Of a DNA stretch of 64,000 nucleotides, positions 62,144 through 64,000 are shown piece after piece. Made by a program: the position numbers and the translations under genes. The notes under the pieces were generated by a model, which did not search any database, was not told the origin of the DNA, and saw nothing but the letters and a program-made list of their open reading frames with translations. The first letter of the stretch is position 1. Each line of letters begins with the position of its first letter. The DNA is from Atherinomorus stipes (taxonomy: Eukaryota; Chordata; Actinopteri; Atheriniformes; Atherinidae): contig JALJCO010013423.1 in assembly GCA_023101725.1 (NCBI GenBank), positions 124,001-188,000 of the forward strand. Reading direction: 5' to 3'.

Positions 62144-62236
62144 GTAAGAACAAGATAAGATAAACTTTATTGTTCTGCAAGTCATTAAATGACAGATGAT
62201 AGGACCAGTGCAACAACAGAATCTGTAAATAATACA
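62144..62236. other. intron 12 start with repeat-tail-like sequence
   Basis: AAGATAAGATAAACTTTATTG directly behind the exon 12 donor resembles the 3' tail of a retroposed fish repeat. Too short to classify. Confidence 0.35.
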
Positions 62237-63094
62237 CAGGGCAGGGCGATATGGCCCAAAATATTTATCACGATATAAATGATAGAATTTGCGAAAATGA
62301 TTGACATGAGGCAAAATACTTGAAAATTGCACAACTTTATTTGTGCAAATGAAAATTTACAATTTCTTTTCACTTTAACAAGCAGCTTTTTCTGATGCGC
62401 ATTAAAGTTATAACTTTTTATGAAATCAGCTGTGCAGATGTTGCAAATCCCTTACTGTCAGTTAATTTAGGCAAAAAGCGTTTCCAGTGGAAATGAGCTG
62501 CATCCTGAGCAGAACCATGTATAGCAGAGCTGGAGAACCGAATCCTAGTCCTGCATTTATTCCATGTTTCCTTGTTCTAGTTCCTTATTCAAAATAATGA
62601 GTCTCTGAGCAGAACGTGATCATATTTATGAGCAGAGCGTTCATCTCACTCGGCTGTGAGAAGTATTGAGTGATCACTCTGACATTTGAGGCCGGCGGGG
62701 TTAATTCGGACAAGCTGGACGTGGAAAACGATGTGCTGATGCGAAGTTAAACGGGTAGCTTTAATAAACAGCTGATCGAATGGGTGAATAAGTACGAAAT
62801 ATATACAGCACGTGGCAATTTGATAGTTTTTCACAGTCATACCTGTGCACTAATAACCACCCCACCGCGGAAGAAGCTTTACGTGGAGGATGAAATGACC
62901 AAAACGAACCTTTTACTTGTCTTAGCGGCCTTGAGAACAAAAAGAAAGTTCTGGCTTCTCTTTGAGGATGGAACAAGCGCTGCTTTGACTTTACTCCTCG
63001 TTCGCTACCAGACTGGCTGCATGCGCATTTTCTCATCATTCCCTAATGTTACACCGGTATTACCGTGAACGATATATGACATGACCCAGCCCTA
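62237..63094. mobile_element. hAT-like element, 858 bp, perfect 8-bp duplication
   Basis: It starts CAGGGCAGGGCGATATGGCC and ends ACATGACCCAGCCCTA, flanked by ATAATACA at 62229-62236 and 63095-63102. It is the longer relative of 58130-58478. Its small open frames on both strands have no known domain. Confidence 0.92.
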
Positions 63095-63211
63095 ATAATA
63101 CATAATAAAAACAGTAAAAAGTGCAGACTTCTGGTGCAACACTGCACATAACATAAACTGCAAAACAAGAAACTGTATCCTCCTAATAACTGGGTATGAT
63201 GCACATACAAT

Positions 63212-63400
63212 GGTTACGGAAAGTATTCAGACCCCTTTAAACTTTTGATTCTTTGTTTCATTGAAGCCATTTGCCAAAATCTAAAAAAGTTCATTTTATT
63301 TCTCACTAATGTCACTCAGCACCCATCTTGACAGAAAAAAACAGAAATGTAGAATTTTTTTGCCAATTTATTAAAAAAGAAAACTGAAATATCACATGGT
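63212..63400. mobile_element. Tc1-like element, left-end fragment
   Basis: ACGGAAAGTATTCAGACCCC followed by AACTTTTGATTCTTTGTTTC matches the familiar end of a widespread fish Tc1-like family (GGAAAGTATTCAGACCCCTT type). No transposase or right end is seen. Confidence 0.65.
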
Positions 63401-64000
63401 CATTAGTATTCAAAGCCTTGGTCTTTAATATCCGCATTTCTTGTTCTCTGTTGAACATGAGGCTTCCTTCATCTTTGCATTGGCTGCTTATACGGAAGCT
63501 AATGCTACAAAACAGACTACATACGGATGCTTTGCCTTTGACTTTCTGCTGCTGCAGGCCACGTTTTCCTTTCTGTTCCCCTCGTGTGACTGCGTCGCTT
63601 ATCTTTTAAACAGAAGATGATAAAAACATGGAAGCCATGCAGGTTTTGTGCATGCGTGGATGTTAAAAAGCAAAATAAATCTGATGTTCTGCAAACACCA
63701 AGACATCAGAAAGGGCGGTGTGTTTATCCAAGTTCTCATAATCATCAAATAAAGTGTAATCCAGGTATTCTGTCAACATTATCACCTAAATTACCCAATA
63801 TTTTCGGAAATCACATAATGATCAGATTTAAAAACGAAAAAAAAAAAAAAATCCACTCGTGTGCAAAAACCTGTGTAGCTGTTAAAAAAAAGGAAGCAAC
63901 ATAGTCACGATATGAGGAAAAGGTATTTTAAAGTCGGACATATTAACAGCTTTGAACGCCGTTGCTTTGTGTTTTCATTAAATAATGAATTAATGTTTTT
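63401..64000. other. intron 12, nothing recognised
   Basis: No exon continuing attractin in phase 1 was found before the window ends. An A-run is present at about 63837-63851. Confidence 0.3.

Noticed and set aside
61943..62332. Arg-rich minus-strand frame over exon 12
   Set aside because: Antisense shadow of a GC-rich coding exon running into a transposon.

Overview
This window comes from a vertebrate nuclear genome, almost certainly a ray-finned (teleost) fish. It carries the first 12 coding exons, all on the + strand, of attractin (atrn). Evidence for a vertebrate: long introns with GT-AG borders, a CpG-rich first exon, and exons whose translation gives the attractin domain order (signal peptide, EGF-like, CUB, two EGF-like units, six kelch repeats, start of a PSI-like region). 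Evidence for a fish: the dense mix of short non-autonomous DNA transposons (hAT, Tc1/mariner, PIF/Harbinger and piggyBac types), a Gypsy LTR element and a BEL/Pao relic. No bacterial-type genes, operons or CRISPR arrays are present.

Layout: 1-4.4 kb is upstream sequence with a decayed BEL/Pao relic, short tandem repeats and, from about 4.38 kb, the CpG-rich promoter and leader (CRE palindrome, YY1-like site, a start-stop uORF). Exon 1 is at 4646-4878. Intron 1 (18.8 kb) holds several hAT-like elements, some nested three deep, a 3.3 kb Gypsy element in reverse orientation with almost identical LTRs but broken gag/protease and no reverse transcriptase, and a 9-bp minisatellite. Exons 2-4 (23.7-28.0 kb) encode the CUB domain, exon 5 (32.2 kb) two EGF-like units, and exons 6-12 (37.6-62.1 kb) the kelch propeller and the start of the PSI-like region. 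The last coding base in the window is 62143, in phase 1. The remaining attractin exons (PSI, C-type lectin, laminin-EGF, transmembrane and cytoplasmic parts) must lie beyond 64000.

The introns are a record of transposon activity. Ten insertions keep recognisable target-site duplications: eight hAT-like with perfect 8-bp repeats or nearly so, one PIF/Harbinger-like with TTA, and one Gypsy with 5 bp. Several insertion orders can be read directly. Intron 9 is about 89% transposon. Intron 11 holds a 2.12 kb array of 53 copies of a 40-bp unit with higher-order structure; nearly every copy carries the E-box TCATGTGA.

The 12 exons join in one uninterrupted frame of 638 codons plus one base. I found no second host gene on either strand. 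The unusual content is the nested transposon architecture, the satellite and the CGCG-palindrome-bearing foldback elements. I do not see a new protein-based system.
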